A stretch of DNA of 64,000 bases from positions 1,302,001 to 1,366,000 of the forward strand of contig NZ_CP026106.1 in assembly GCF_002902965.1 (NCBI RefSeq). Direction: 5' to 3'. The stretch comes from Paraburkholderia hospita. Its GTDB lineage: Bacteria; Pseudomonadota; Gammaproteobacteria; Burkholderiales; Burkholderiaceae. Below the pieces are notes generated by a model. That model searched no databases. It saw only the letters and a list, made by a program, of their open reading frames with translations, and was not told where the DNA came from. Positions 44,860 to 53,331 of the stretch are shown here, one piece after another (position 1 is the first letter of the stretch; each line of letters starts with the position of its first letter). Position numbers and translations under genes: made by a program.

Positions 44860-44967
44860 ATGTGCGTCGGGCGAGATGTCTGGAGGTCTGTAGCGTTTGG
44901 CAGGTTGCCGCCGGTTATCGAAATTTGTTGTTTCCAGGGACGTGTGTTGTCCAACGGCCCGCAATAG

Positions 44968-45096
44968 GAGCGCAACGCGTTCCTGCTGTTATGCCTCACG
45001 CGCGCGGAGCGGGAGATGTTGTCAGGCATACTGAAGAAGCTGACGCACCAGGCTCACGCGATGCTCGATCAGGAGCGCGAGGAAGCGGAACTTTGA
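44968..45096 (+). pseudogene. Possible C-terminal remnant of a MarR-type regulator
   Basis: A 42-codon open stretch without a start codon (preceded by TAG) reads ERNAFLLLCLTRAEREMLSG then ILKKLTHQAHAMLDQEREE. This resembles the last helix pair of MarR regulators (LT..ER..L...L.KL). No matching DNA-binding part remains upstream. The call is tentative. The rest of the gap 44860-45261 shows nothing. Confidence 0.35.
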
Positions 45097-45261
45097 TCCG
45101 CGGGGGATTTGTCTCAGGCGTGTCGCATAACCAGCCGGCTCAATGCCTGCTCGCTCGGTTCGCACGCGCCATCGAACGAGTTCGATGGCGCGACTACTGT
45201 GCTCCAGGCGTGATCATCATGGCAACCATCGCCGGTGCGCCAGTGATGGAGTGTCAATCAA

Positions 45262-46752
45262 CTACTGCGGCAGCGCGGCCAGTGCGATCTCACTCGCGCT
45301 GTCCAATTGCTCGACGTGCCAGCACTTTTCGATCAATGCACGCGTTTGAGTTGGCGAAAGAATGCCGTCGGCGAGGTCGGCGAACTTCTTCTCGAGTTGC
45401 TGATCGGTCATCGGCACTTCGGTGCTGCCGATCGCATGCTGAATAAACTTGTGCAACTTGCGGCCATCCTTGAGCGTGATGGTCATGTCGACCTGTTCGG
45501 GCTTGATCGCGGGATCGATGATTGCGTTCACCTTCTCGCGCAGGGCAACCGTCACCGGGTCGCGCACTTTCGCGTCGCTGAACTGTTTTTCGCCGCCCGC
45601 GCCGTCGATCACGGCAATCGCGACCGCATGATAGATGCTGAACTTGCCTTCGAGCCCGATCTGCGGCGTCTTCTTGCCGGTCAGTTCGATGACGAGCGGA
45701 TGCACGCGAAGATCAATATGGTCGATCTGATCGGCCGTCAGGTGATATTGATTGCGAAGCTGGATTGCCGCGTCGATTGCCGGATGAATGACGATGCCGC
45801 ACGCAAACGGCTTGTAGGTGTTCAGCGTCGATTCGTAACGCGTGCCCAGCGCTTCGGTGATTTCGCGGTAATCCTGTTTGGTGCTGATGGTGTTCGCCCA
45901 ACCCCGCTTCGCTTCGATCATGCCATCCGAACTGGTGTAGTCCCTGGCAGCCAGCAGAGCCGCGAAGATGCCGTTCGCGGCCGCGCGCCCCGGGTTGAAG
46001 CTCTTGTTCATCGAACCGAACGATTCGCGCAAGCCGACCGGCTGAGACGCCGCAAGGCCCAATGCCCAAACCATTTGCTGAACGCTTAGCCCCATCAGCT
46101 TGCCCGTTGCCGCCGCCGAGCCGAATACGCCGCATGTGCCCGTGATGTGCCAGCCGACATCGTAGTGATTGGGATACACCGCATTGCCGATCCGCAATTC
46201 CGTTTCGACGCCTAGCACGAGCGCGTTCAAAAAATCCTTGCCCGACACGGGATGGTATTGCGAGTACGCCAGAATCGCGGAAGCGACGGGCCCTGCCGGG
46301 TGAATGATCGTCTTCAGATGCGTGTCGTCGTAGTCGAAGATATGGCTGCTGACGCCGTTGATGAAGGCCGCGTTCATGATGTCGAAGCGCTCGCTGCGGC
46401 CCAGCAGGTTCGCCTGTGGCGGCCCCGAGAATGGCGTCAGGGCGGCGACCGCGCGATTCACCGTTTCATCGTGCGAACCGCCGACAGCAACGCCGACCCA
46501 GTTCATCAAGGTTCGCACGCCTTCCTTGCGGGCGGGCGCGGGCAAGTCCTGGTAACCGGTCTTGACGATGAACTCCGCGAGGATGCGCGTGACCTTCGGC
46601 GGGCGTGCATTTGTGCTGCTAGCGGGCGCAGGCGCGGAAGCGGGCGCGGCGGTATCGGGCGAGTCGGCGAAAACCGCCTTGCTGGCGGCCGCCGATGCCA
46701 AAGCTCCAACGGCACTGGTTTTCAGAAAGCGTCGTCGGTCGATGACGGACAT
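45262..46752 (-). CDS. MmgE/PrpD family protein with twin-arginine signal
   Basis: The product is 496 aa. A Tat leader (DRRRFLKTSAVGALASAAASKAVFA) and an Ala/Pro linker (to about 50) precede a full MmgE/PrpD domain: NWVGVAVGGSHDETV, AAFINGVSSHIFDYDDTHLKTIIHPAG, GTCGVFGSAAATGKLMGLS and LKDGRKLHKF. Family members dehydrate 2-methylcitrate or decarboxylate cis-aconitate/itaconate in the cytosol, so a Tat-exported version is unusual. It is divergent from the GntR gene at 47045, with candidate GntR operators between. Confidence 0.85.
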   Translation of the reverse strand: MSVIDRRRFLKTSAVGALASAAASKAVFADSPDTAAPASAPAPASSTNARPPKVTRILAEFIVKTGYQDLPAPARKEGVRTLMNWVGVAVGGSHDETVNRAVAALTPFSGPPQANLLGRSERFDIMNAAFINGVSSHIFDYDDTHLKTIIHPAGPVASAILAYSQYHPVSGKDFLNALVLGVETELRIGNAVYPNHYDVGWHITGTCGVFGSAAATGKLMGLSVQQMVWALGLAASQPVGLRESFGSMNKSFNPGRAAANGIFAALLAARDYTSSDGMIEAKRGWANTISTKQDYREITEALGTRYESTLNTYKPFACGIVIHPAIDAAIQLRNQYHLTADQIDHIDLRVHPLVIELTGKKTPQIGLEGKFSIYHAVAIAVIDGAGGEKQFSDAKVRDPVTVALREKVNAIIDPAIKPEQVDMTITLKDGRKLHKFIQHAIGSTEVPMTDQQLEKKFADLADGILSPTQTRALIEKCWHVEQLDSASEIALAALPQ

Positions 46753-46859
46753 CGGTTTGTCTCCTTCGGGTTTGATGTTCGATGAGGCTGGGTGCGGCGG
46801 CTCATGGCCTTCGATCGCACGCCTCTGTGGTTGTCGTACCTTGATGCGAAACGCTAAAA

Positions 46860-46867
46860 TGTCGACA
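46860..46867. promoter_or_regulatory. Candidate FadR-type GntR operator 1
   Basis: TGTCGACA is a perfect 8-bp dyad within AAAATGTCGACACTTT, of the T-G-T-N2-A-C-A type bound by many FCD GntR regulators. It lies about 110 bases upstream of the PrpD start and 178 bases before the GntR gene. Confidence 0.35.
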
Positions 46868-46920
46868 CTTTGCGTATTCTAAATAGGAAAACCGTGATTT
46901 CGCAAGGCGCAGAACGCGCA

Positions 46921-46928
46921 GTGTACAC
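46921..46928. promoter_or_regulatory. Candidate FadR-type GntR operator 2
   Basis: GTGTACAC is a perfect 8-bp dyad containing TGTACA, 61 bases from operator 1 in the same divergent gap. Confidence 0.3.
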
Positions 46929-47044
46929 ACTTGGAGGGTGAACCCAGAAAGGCCGCGCGCATTGCCACGCGCCGCCGAAGAAGGGCCGTTTGCTAGAATC
47001 GCCCGGAAACCGGGCCGGCGATCCCGGACGTAAGGGGAACTGCG

Positions 47045-47761
47045 GTGAATCAGAATGTCGACAGAAGCAAGCTCGAGGAGGACGGTGAATCGTCGCGTGT
47101 CGGCGAGATCGTCGACTGGGTGGCGCGCGGCATCATTGAAGGGCGCCTTTCGCCGGGCGACGATCTGAACTCCGTCGATCTCGCGAAACGGTTCAACGTC
47201 AGCCGCACACCAGTGCGCGAAGCGCTGTTCGTGTTGAGTCGCGAAGGATTGGTCGACTGGTCGCCGCGCAGGCGTCCACGGGTGTCGGCGCTGAAGTTGG
47301 TGGACGTGCGCGAGATCTATCAGTTGCGCGCGATTCTTTACGCACAGGTATCGACGGCCATCGTCGAACGCGCCACCGACACTGACATCGAATCGCTATG
47401 GCATGCCCATGGTCGTCTTGCGGAGGCCGCCGCTCAAGGCGACGTCGACGGCTATTTCTGGGCAAATGTCGCATTTCGCGACGAAGAACTTCGGGTATGC
47501 GGCAACGGCATCTTCAAGGAGGTGCTGGATTCGATGCGCATGCGTACCAACCGTTTGCGCCGGTTGAGCACGTCGTTGCCGGGGCGTTTGCAGCGTTCGT
47601 GCTCCGATCATCAGCGCTTGTGCGAAGCCTACGCGGAGCGAGACGGCGTGCTGGCCGCAGCGCTCAACCGGTCGATCGTGTTCAGCGCGCTTCAGGCAAT
47701 CGAACAGGCGTGGGAGCAGGTGCCTGTTGGCGTTGACAGCGTCGGCGCTGACGAGAGGTAG
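47045..47761 (+). CDS. GntR/FCD family transcriptional regulator (first of two)
   Basis: The product is 238 aa. A winged helix at about 15-80 (RGIIEGRLSPGDDLNSVDLAKRFNVSRTPVREALFVLSREGLV) precedes an FCD helical ligand-binding domain (about 90-220). FCD regulators respond to carboxylic or amino-acid effectors. GTG 47045 follows AAGGGGA by 7 bases. It is divergent from the MmgE/PrpD gene and upstream of a second GntR gene. Confidence 0.85.
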   Translation: MNQNVDRSKLEEDGESSRVGEIVDWVARGIIEGRLSPGDDLNSVDLAKRFNVSRTPVREALFVLSREGLVDWSPRRRPRVSALKLVDVREIYQLRAILYAQVSTAIVERATDTDIESLWHAHGRLAEAAAQGDVDGYFWANVAFRDEELRVCGNGIFKEVLDSMRMRTNRLRRLSTSLPGRLQRSCSDHQRLCEAYAERDGVLAAALNRSIVFSALQAIEQAWEQVPVGVDSVGADER

Positions 47762-47957
47762 TCGGCGTCTCTTTCAAGAACGAGATTGCGCGATAAACAG
47801 CAATCGACGATCGGAGCACATGCCCTCCGGATATCAGCAGCAACGCAGCGGCATGATGTCGGCTCCCGATCACGACGTCCGTCGACTTTCCCCCGTCGTC
47901 CGCATATCTCCCTCTCAAATCAAATCCAAGGGTTTTCCCCTATTTGGCCGCTTTATT

Positions 47958-47976
47958 GGATTGATATATTGAATCC
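47958..47976. promoter_or_regulatory. Inverted repeat upstream of second GntR gene
   Basis: GGATTGATATATTGAATCC has 5-bp inverted arms around an AT-rich centre; it probably overlaps the promoter of the GntR gene at 48039. Confidence 0.35.
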
Positions 47977-47978
47977 AC

Positions 47979-47992
47979 GGATACAAATATCC
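47979..47992. promoter_or_regulatory. Second inverted repeat upstream of second GntR gene
   Basis: GGATACAAATATCC has 5-bp arms and lies 3 bases past the previous dyad. The shared GGAT/ATCC ends suggest two sites for one regulator. Confidence 0.35.
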
Positions 47993-48038
47993 AGTCTTAC
48001 AAATTAATTTCATTTCGAGCAAGCCGATCAGGCAGACC

Positions 48039-48710
48039 ATGGAAGAAAGCGTTCATTCCTTTCGCGCAGGATTCGCCGTCACGGCGGAAGAAGAGGCATA
48101 TGCCTATGTGCTGTATCGCATCCGCATGGGTAAGTACCGCGCCGGCGACCGCCTGATCCCCGAAGAGATAGCGGCCGAGATCGACACGAGCCGCATGCCC
48201 GTGCGCGAAGCATTCCGCAGGCTCGCAAGCGAGGGTCTCGTCGTCATCAGGCCAAACCGCGGCGCGATCGTCCGCGGGCTGGATGCCGACGAAATGGAAG
48301 AGGTCTTCTGCATGCGTGGCGCGCTCGAGGGACTTGCAGCGAAGCTGGCGCTGCCGGGCATCATGCCCGCGCACATCGCTGAACTCGCACGGCTGATCGA
48401 AGTGATGGAAAGCCACGAGCAGGACGCGCATCAGTGGGTGAGCGCGCATCGGAATTTCCATGAGTATCTGTGTCAGTTGAGCGGCCGCAAACGTCTGGTC
48501 GCGCAGATTGCCGGACTGCATACCGTCGTCGAGCCTCACATGCGTCTGTGGCTGCAACTTGCCGACAAGCAGATGACTTCGCGCGACGACCACACGACGA
48601 TCATCGACGCCATCAAAAGCGGTGACCCCATGGCCGTCGAGGCGACCGTGCGAGAGCACATCGAAGCGACGGTGCCGGCGCTGCGTCAATGGATGACGTC
48701 GGGCCGCTAG
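48039..48710 (+). CDS. GntR/FCD family transcriptional regulator (second)
   Basis: The product is 223 aa. The winged helix (about 22-85; RMGKYRAGDRLIPEEIAAEIDTSRMPVREAFRRLASEGLV) is followed by the FCD domain with metal-type His positions (HRNFHEYL, HTVVEPHMRLW, REHIEATV). It directly precedes the amino-acid importer and probably regulates it. A TTCATC-GT-GATGAA hairpin followed by a T-run lies just after its stop codon (48723), a possible terminator or operator. Confidence 0.85.
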   Translation: MEESVHSFRAGFAVTAEEEAYAYVLYRIRMGKYRAGDRLIPEEIAAEIDTSRMPVREAFRRLASEGLVVIRPNRGAIVRGLDADEMEEVFCMRGALEGLAAKLALPGIMPAHIAELARLIEVMESHEQDAHQWVSAHRNFHEYLCQLSGRKRLVAQIAGLHTVVEPHMRLWLQLADKQMTSRDDHTTIIDAIKSGDPMAVEATVREHIEATVPALRQWMTSGR

Positions 48711-48827
48711 GAAAACAGGCTATTCATCGTGATGAATTTTTCATAAATATTAGTTGTACGAATATAAAACGAGTGCGACGGAAACACATAGCCGCGCGTG
48801 ACTTACACCAACCTTTTGAGCCTCGAC

Positions 48828-49622
48828 ATGAAACGACTCGTGAAGAATCTGCTGGGACTGGCCATCTGCGTGCTGGCCCTGAATGCACATGCGAAGGAAT
48901 GGAAAGACATTCGCATCGGCTACGAGGGCGCTTATCCGCCGTTCTCGTCGATTCAGCCGGACGGCAAACCGGTGGGCTTCGATATCGACATCATTCACGC
49001 ACTATGCGCGCAGATGCATGCGAACTGCACGCTGGTACAGATCAACTGGGACGGCCTGATTCCCGCATTGCAGGCCGAGAAGATCGACGCGATCGTCGCG
49101 TCCGTTGCGATCACGGCTGAGCGTAAGCAGAAAGTCGACTTCACGGAAAAGTACTACAACTCGCCACGCAGACTGATCGCATCGAAAGCGAGCCCGATCA
49201 AGGACGCAACGCCTGCCGAACTGAAGGGCAAGCGCGTCGGCGTGCAGCGGGGCACGCTGGCCGATAAGTATGCGAGTGCGTACTGGGCGCAGGGCGGCGT
49301 GCAGATCGTGCGCTATGCGACGCAGGACGAGGCTTATATGGATCTTCGCTCGGGCCGTCTCGACGCAGGGCTGCAGGACGCGACGGCTGCATACAGCGCA
49401 TTTCTGACCAAACCGGAAGGCGAGAACTTCAAGTTCATCGGGCAGCCGATTCTCGGCGCGACGCCGGAACAGAAGGCGCTGCTCGGTGAAGGCTATGGCA
49501 TCCCCGTGCGCAAGGGAGATGACGATCTGAAGCAGCAGTTCAACCAGGCTATCGACGCGATCCGCGCAAACGGCGTGTATCTGTCGATCGAGAAGAAGTA
49601 CTTCAATTTCGACATCTACTGA
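48828..49622 (+). CDS. Polar amino-acid ABC importer, periplasmic binding protein
   Basis: The product is 264 aa with a clear signal peptide (cleavage at AHA-K, about residue 22). It is of the SBP_bac_3/HisJ type: IRIGYEGAYPPFSSIQPDGKPVGFDIDIIHALC, VASVAITAERKQKVDFTEKYYNSPRRLIA, LKGKRVGVQRGTLADKYA. The ligand is likely a basic or polar amino acid or derivative. ATG 48828 has only a weak ribosome site. It is the first gene of a four-gene importer. Confidence 0.85.
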   Translation: MKRLVKNLLGLAICVLALNAHAKEWKDIRIGYEGAYPPFSSIQPDGKPVGFDIDIIHALCAQMHANCTLVQINWDGLIPALQAEKIDAIVASVAITAERKQKVDFTEKYYNSPRRLIASKASPIKDATPAELKGKRVGVQRGTLADKYASAYWAQGGVQIVRYATQDEAYMDLRSGRLDAGLQDATAAYSAFLTKPEGENFKFIGQPILGATPEQKALLGEGYGIPVRKGDDDLKQQFNQAIDAIRANGVYLSIEKKYFNFDIY

Positions 49623-49689
49623 TATTGCCGGCAAGGCGCCGCGAGCGCACGTCTGTCGCGGCCTCCAACAAGTCATCACAGGCGGAACC

Positions 49690-50388
49690 ATGCTCGAACT
49701 CCAGCGGTATTTCCCCGCGCTTTTACAGGGCGCCGGAATTACGCTCGTCCTCGCTGTGCTGTCCGTGGTGCTCGCGGTGTGCCTGGGCATGGCTGGCGCG
49801 GTGGCAAAGCTGTACGGCTCGCGGGCGGTCGTCTCGATGGCTTCGGCCTACACGACGCTGGTCCGCGGTGTGCCCGAGTTCGTGATGATGCTGCTCGTGT
49901 TTTACGGCGGGCAACTGATCCTCAACCAGCTGGCGTCATGGGTGGGTCTTCATGCACCGGACGTCAACGCTTTCGTTGCGGCCGTGTTGACTATCGGTTT
50001 CATCTTCGGCGCCTATTACACGGAGACGTTTCGCGGCGCGATTCTGAGCGTGCCGCGCGGCCAGATGGAGGCGGCGCGTGCCTACGGCTTTTCGGGCTGG
50101 CTTGCGTTCCGACGCATCCTGTTCCCACAGATGATGCGCCTCGCGCTTCCCGCTGCCGTCAATAACTGGCTGGTTCTGCTCAAGGCGACGGCCATTGCGT
50201 CGCTGATCGGCCTGCACGACGTGATGTTCATTGCCGACCAGGCGGGCCGCACGACGCAGGCACCGATGACGTTCTACCTTGCGGCCTGCGCGGTGTATCT
50301 GGTGGTGACATCGGGCTCGACGGCCTGTCTTGCGCGCGCACGCACGTATCTTCACAGAGGTGTTCGGGAAGGGAGCCTGCACCGATGA
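49690..50388 (+). CDS. Polar amino-acid ABC importer permease (HisQ-type)
   Basis: The product is 232 aa with about five membrane segments and the EAA loop EAARAYGFSGWLAFRRILFPQ that docks on the ATPase. TTLVRGVPEFVMMLL and the first helix arrangement match HisQ/ArtQ. Its stop overlaps the next permease start by ATGA. Confidence 0.85.
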   Translation: MLELQRYFPALLQGAGITLVLAVLSVVLAVCLGMAGAVAKLYGSRAVVSMASAYTTLVRGVPEFVMMLLVFYGGQLILNQLASWVGLHAPDVNAFVAAVLTIGFIFGAYYTETFRGAILSVPRGQMEAARAYGFSGWLAFRRILFPQMMRLALPAAVNNWLVLLKATAIASLIGLHDVMFIADQAGRTTQAPMTFYLAACAVYLVVTSGSTACLARARTYLHRGVREGSLHR

Positions 50389-51110
50389 CATATGAACAGC
50401 TCGGACAACTGTTTGCTTCGTACGCGAGCGGCCTGTGGGTAACAGTTCAGCTCACGGTTTTCTCTCTCGTGCTGGGTTTGCTGATCGCCATTCCGCTCGC
50501 CGTGCTGCGTGTGTCGCCCAACCGTATCGTCAGTGGCCCTGTTGCGGTTTACACATGGTTCATGCGCGGCACGCCGTTACTCGCGCAACTGATGATCGTG
50601 TACTACGGGTTCGGCCAGTTCCAGTGGATGCAGGACGCGTGGCAGCGCGGCACGCCCATTCTTTCGTTGTTGCGCGATCCCTACGACTGCGCGCTGATTG
50701 CGCTGACGGCGAACACCTGTGCCTACACGACGGAGATTCTGGCGGGCGCATTGCGCGCAACACCGTACGGCGAGATCGAAGCAGCGCGAGCCTACGGCAT
50801 GAGCCAGCTCACGACATGGAGAAGAATTCTTCTGCCCTCGGCGCTGCGCCGCTTCATTCCTGCGTATAGCAACGAAGTGATTCTGATGCTGCACGGTACG
50901 TCGCTTGTGAGCGCCATCACGATCGTCGATCTGACGGGCGTCGCGCGCGATTTCTATGCGAACTACTACGCGCCGTTCGAAGCATTCATCTCCGTCGGGA
51001 CCGTGTACTTCGGGCTGACCACCATCATCACACTTCTGGTCCGCCTCACCGAACGCCGATACCTGGTTTATCTGCGCCCCCAGAACTTTGCCACACTCGC
51101 TAAAAGCTAG
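50385..51110 (+). CDS. Polar amino-acid ABC importer permease (HisM-type)
   Basis: The product is 241 aa with about five membrane segments, the [16 protein letters not shown] motif and the EAA loop [20 protein letters not shown]. It pairs with the HisQ-type permease as a heterodimer. The ATPase gene starts 10 bases after its stop. Confidence 0.85.
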   Translation: MTYEQLGQLFASYASGLWVTVQLTVFSLVLGLLIAIPLAVLRVSPNRIVSGPVAVYTWFMRGTPLLAQLMIVYYGFGQFQWMQDAWQRGTPILSLLRDPYDCALIALTANTCAYTTEILAGALRATPYGEIEAARAYGMSQLTTWRRILLPSALRRFIPAYSNEVILMLHGTSLVSAITIVDLTGVARDFYANYYAPFEAFISVGTVYFGLTTIITLLVRLTERRYLVYLRPQNFATLAKS

Positions 51111-51120
51111 AACTCGCCAT

Positions 51121-51885
51121 ATGAATGCATTGACTGTCGAAAATCTGCACAAACGCTATGGCGATAACGAAGTACTCAAGGGCGTTTCGCTGTCCGCAAA
51201 AAGCGGTGACGTGATCAGCATGATCGGCTCGTCGGGGTCCGGCAAGAGCACGTTCCTGCGGTGCATCAACTTTCTCGAATCGCCGTCGTCGGGCCGCGTG
51301 AGCCTCAACGGAAATGAAGTACGCACCTCGACCAACGGAAGCGGCGAAATCCGCATCAGCGATCCCGCGCAACTGAGGCAAATGCGCACGCGCCTCGCGA
51401 TGGTCTTCCAGCACTTCAATCTCTGGGCGCACATGACCGTGCTGGAGAACGTCATGGAAGCGCCGAGGCACGTGCTGAAGCTGACCAGGGCCGAGGCCAC
51501 GGAACGGGCTGGGCGCTATCTGGAGCAGGTCGGCATGACGCGTTTCGCGGATGCTTACCCGTCGCACCTGTCGGGTGGACAACAGCAGCGGGTTGCGATT
51601 GCGCGGGCGCTCGCGATGGAGCCCGAAGCGCTGCTCTTCGATGAACCCACGTCGGCGCTCGACCCGGAACTCGTCGGCGATGTGCTCAAGGTCATGCGCG
51701 ATCTCGCGGAAGAGGGCCGCACGATGATCGTGGTCACACATGAAATGGGCTTTGCGCGCGAGGTTTCCAACCATGTGGTCTTTCTTCATCAGGGTGTGAT
51801 CGAAGAAGAAGGGCATCCACGTGAAGTCATGAAAACGCCTCGAAGCGAGCGCCTTCAGCGATTCCTGTCCGGAGCCATGAAGTAG
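51121..51885 (+). CDS. Polar amino-acid ABC importer ATPase (HisP-type)
   Basis: The product is 254 aa with Walker [11 protein letters not shown]-loop ([18 protein letters not shown]), signature [15 protein letters not shown], Walker [15 protein letters not shown] and the switch His in VVTHEMGFA. It drives the importer. An upstream in-frame start at 51088 would overlap the permease, so ATG 51121 is preferred. Confidence 0.9.
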   Translation: MNALTVENLHKRYGDNEVLKGVSLSAKSGDVISMIGSSGSGKSTFLRCINFLESPSSGRVSLNGNEVRTSTNGSGEIRISDPAQLRQMRTRLAMVFQHFNLWAHMTVLENVMEAPRHVLKLTRAEATERAGRYLEQVGMTRFADAYPSHLSGGQQQRVAIARALAMEPEALLFDEPTSALDPELVGDVLKVMRDLAEEGRTMIVVTHEMGFAREVSNHVVFLHQGVIEEEGHPREVMKTPRSERLQRFLSGAMK

Positions 51886-51943
51886 TCCCAATGCCGCACG
51901 ACGAGAACCCAAACGTGGATGAGACGAATCAAGGAACCAACCC

Positions 51944-53314
51944 ATGCAAAACCTGAAACAGAACGACATCAATCACTACCTTCACCCCTACACCAATCTC
52001 AGTCTTCATCGCGAAGTCGGACCGATGGTGATCGAGCGCGGCGAAGGTGTCTACGTCTACGATTCCGAGGGCAATCGATATCTCGAAGGACTCGGCGGGC
52101 TTTTCTGCGCATCGCTCGGTTTTAGCGAAACACGGCTCGCGGATGCTGCCGACAGGCAGATGAGAAAGCTGCCGTTCTATCATGCGTTCGGGCACAAGTC
52201 GTCGGAACCTTCCATTCTGCTGGCTGAGAAGCTGATTTCGATGGCTCCCGTGCCGATGTCGAAGGTGTTCTTCGCGAACTCCGGGTCCGAGGCCAACGAT
52301 ACGGCCGTCAAGCTGATCTGGTATTTCAACAACGCGATCGGCCGGCCGCAGAAGAAGAAAATCATCTCGCGTACACGCGCCTACCATGGCGTGACGATTG
52401 CGTCGGCGAGCCTTACGGGGCTGCAGAACAATCATCGCGACTTCGACTTGCCTATCGACAGGATTCTGCACACCGACTGCCCGCATTTCTATCGATACGG
52501 TTTGCCTGGCGAGAGCGAAGAACAGTTCGCCACCCGCTGCGCCGAGTCGCTTGAACGACTGATTCTCGAAGAGGGCGCGGACACCATCGCGGCGTTTTTT
52601 GCGGAACCCGTCATGGCGTCCGGTGGCGTGATCGTGCCACCTGCCACGTATATGGAGAAGGTTCAGGCCGTGCTGAAGCGCCACGACATTCTGCTCGTGG
52701 CCGACGAAGTCATCTGCGGTTTCGGACGCACGGGGAACATGTTCGGTTCGCAGACTTTCGGCATGCAGCCCGACATGATCACGATGGCCAAGCAGCTATC
52801 CGCAGGCTATCTGCCTATCTCTGCGTTGATGGTCAACGAGCGCATCTATCGCGGCCTCGTCACGGAGAGCGAGAAGATCGGCACATTCGGGCACGGGTTC
52901 ACGTACAGCGGTCATCCCGTGTGCGCAGCCGTCGCGCTGGAGACGCTGAAGATATACGAGCAGGACGGCATTCTCGAACATGTGAGAGCCGTCACGCCGC
53001 ACTTCCAGGAGCGCGTGGCCGAACTTGGGCGACATCCGCTCGTCGGCGAAGCGCGTGGCGTTGGCCTGCTTGCCGCCGTCGAGCTGGTGGCGGACAAGGC
53101 GAGCAGGGAGCCTTTCGCGCCGTCCGAGGGCGTCGCGGCCTATGCCGGCACGCGTGCGTTGTCGCATGGACTGATCACGCGTGCGTTGGGCGACACCGTC
53201 AATTTCTGCCCGCCGCTCATCGTGACCCGCGCGCAAATCGATGAAATGTTCGATGCCGCCAAGCGCGCGCTCGACGATACGCTCGCGTGGCGCAAGACGC
53301 TGAACAACAACTGA
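51944..53314 (+). CDS. Class III (omega) aminotransferase
   Basis: The product is 456 aa with the class III fold: YLEGLGGLFCASLGF, FFANSGSEANDTAVKL, SRTRAYHGVT, FFAEPVMASGGVIVPP, LLVADEVICGFGRTG and PLP lysine Lys283 in MAKQLSAGYLP. These enzymes transfer omega- or beta-amino groups to pyruvate or 2-oxoglutarate. AAGGA precedes the ATG. It follows the importer by 58 bases and probably acts on the imported amine or its gamma-glutamyl hydrolysis product. Confidence 0.85.
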   Translation: MQNLKQNDINHYLHPYTNLSLHREVGPMVIERGEGVYVYDSEGNRYLEGLGGLFCASLGFSETRLADAADRQMRKLPFYHAFGHKSSEPSILLAEKLISMAPVPMSKVFFANSGSEANDTAVKLIWYFNNAIGRPQKKKIISRTRAYHGVTIASASLTGLQNNHRDFDLPIDRILHTDCPHFYRYGLPGESEEQFATRCAESLERLILEEGADTIAAFFAEPVMASGGVIVPPATYMEKVQAVLKRHDILLVADEVICGFGRTGNMFGSQTFGMQPDMITMAKQLSAGYLPISALMVNERIYRGLVTESEKIGTFGHGFTYSGHPVCAAVALETLKIYEQDGILEHVRAVTPHFQERVAELGRHPLVGEARGVGLLAAVELVADKASREPFAPSEGVAAYAGTRALSHGLITRALGDTVNFCPPLIVTRAQIDEMFDAAKRALDDTLAWRKTLNNN

Positions 53315-53331
53315 TGGGACGGGCAAACAGC

